29,256 nt of DNA, taken from NCBI GenBank assembly GCA_003427395.1, contig BFEA01000410.1, positions 376,489 through 405,744 of the forward strand, read 5' to 3'. Under the pieces are notes generated by a model. That model was not told the DNA's origin. It ran no database searches and worked only from the letters and a program-made list of their open reading frames with translations. Each line of letters starts with the position of its first letter. Position 1 is the first letter of the stretch. The DNA comes from Chara braunii. Taxonomy: Eukaryota; Streptophyta; Charophyceae; Charales; Characeae. This document shows positions 28,767 through 29,256 of the stretch, piece by piece. Both the position numbers and the translations under genes were made by a program.

Positions 28767-29242
28767 TTTGTTGCAACATTGCCCTCATCTGGGAGTTGAG
28801 TACTGCGTGGCGATTTCGTAGCGAATGGTGACCCTTGTTGCTGGGCTGGCGCGCGGTAATCTACGTCCATGTTTATCGGGATGGATTGATGTTGTGGATG
28901 CGCAGGGCCCCACCCCACTCCCCCGATTTTTTTTTGTTACAACCTTGCCCTCATTTGGGAGTTGACTACTGCATGGCAATTTCGTTGCAAATGGTGGCCC
29001 TTGTTGACGGGCTGGCCCGCGGTAGTGAACATCCATGTTTATCGGGAAGGATTGATGTTGTGGATGCGCAGGGCCCCACCCCACTCCCCTGATTTTTTTT
29101 TTTTTTACAACCTTGCCCTCATCGGGGAGTTGACTACTGCGTGGCAATTTCGTTGCACATGGTGACCCTTGATGCCGGGCTGGCCCGAGGTAGTGAACGT
29201 CCATGTTTATCGGGAAGGATTGATGTTGTGGATGTGCAGGGC
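28767..29242. repeat. ~167-bp tandem satellite, three copies
   Basis: GCCCTCAT landmarks fall at 28781, 28947 and 29115 (spacing 166 and 168). Copies share GGGAGTTGA.TACTGC, CCATGTTTATCGGGA and GATTGATGTTGTGGATG. The third copy breaks off at about 29242. Minus-strand ORFs across it have a 56-residue period, a by-product of the repeat. Confidence 0.9.
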
Positions 29243-29256
29243 GAAACGAACATAAA

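Noticed and set aside
28785-29204. 139-codon minus-strand ORF with 56-residue repeats
   Set aside because: A by-product of the 167-bp satellite; no evidence of coding selection.

Overview
The window looks like repeat-dominated nuclear DNA from a large eukaryotic genome, probably of the green lineage. Three things point that way: degenerate TTTAGGG-type motifs, a Ty3/Gypsy element with a plant-style integrase, and a tRNA-iMet type primer-binding site (TGGTATCAGAGC). A streptophyte alga is my best guess, but the sequence alone cannot prove it. I see no intact host gene, no rRNA and no bona fide tRNA gene. Almost everything that can be interpreted is a mobile element, a fragment of one, or a tandem repeat.

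Layout. 1-1.4 kb is pyrimidine/purine low-complexity DNA with a Ser/Arg/Glu-coding minisatellite. 1.4-5 kb holds short dispersed and tandem duplications and, on the minus strand at 2853-2912, a hammerhead ribozyme with a complete core. The ribozyme is followed by a ~73-nt tail that ends in a (TA)n tract. The tail alone recurs in inverted orientation at 18936-19006, also between (TA)n tracts. 5-7.4 kb is mostly unassigned, with one moderately long ORF pair of unknown nature at 6624-7430. 7.6-14.5 kb is a decayed Ty3/Gypsy retrotransposon on the minus strand (gag, protease, RT, RNase H, integrase). Its RT catalytic box is split by a ~981-bp non-autonomous DNA element with an 8-bp target duplication and internal giant palindromes. 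14.5-16.5 kb is an AT-rich leader-like region with a repeated GC-rich motif and telomere-like repeats. 16.5-18 kb is unassigned.

18.1-18.9 kb is an inverted-repeat-ended element sitting inside a (TA)n microsatellite. 19.5-19.9 kb is a 25-bp minisatellite with a 150-bp higher-order period. 20-21.3 kb holds a 91-bp duplication and diffuse repeats. 22-25.5 kb is rich in tRNA-like (A box/B box) modules, all on the minus strand, plus a 51-bp minisatellite that keeps an open frame. 24.17-25.85 kb is a head-to-tail dimer of an LTR/PBS/leader module carrying the SINE-like sequence. 26.4-28.5 kb is a second retroelement 5' region (motif array, telomere-like repeats, broken gag) on the plus strand. 28.77-29.24 kb is a ~167-bp satellite.

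How the parts relate. The Gypsy element is dead: it carries stops, frameshifts, an Asp-to-Asn change in RNase H and the RT insertion. The ribozyme plus tail behaves like the 3' part of a non-autonomous retroelement that inserts at (TA)n. It is the most interesting object here.
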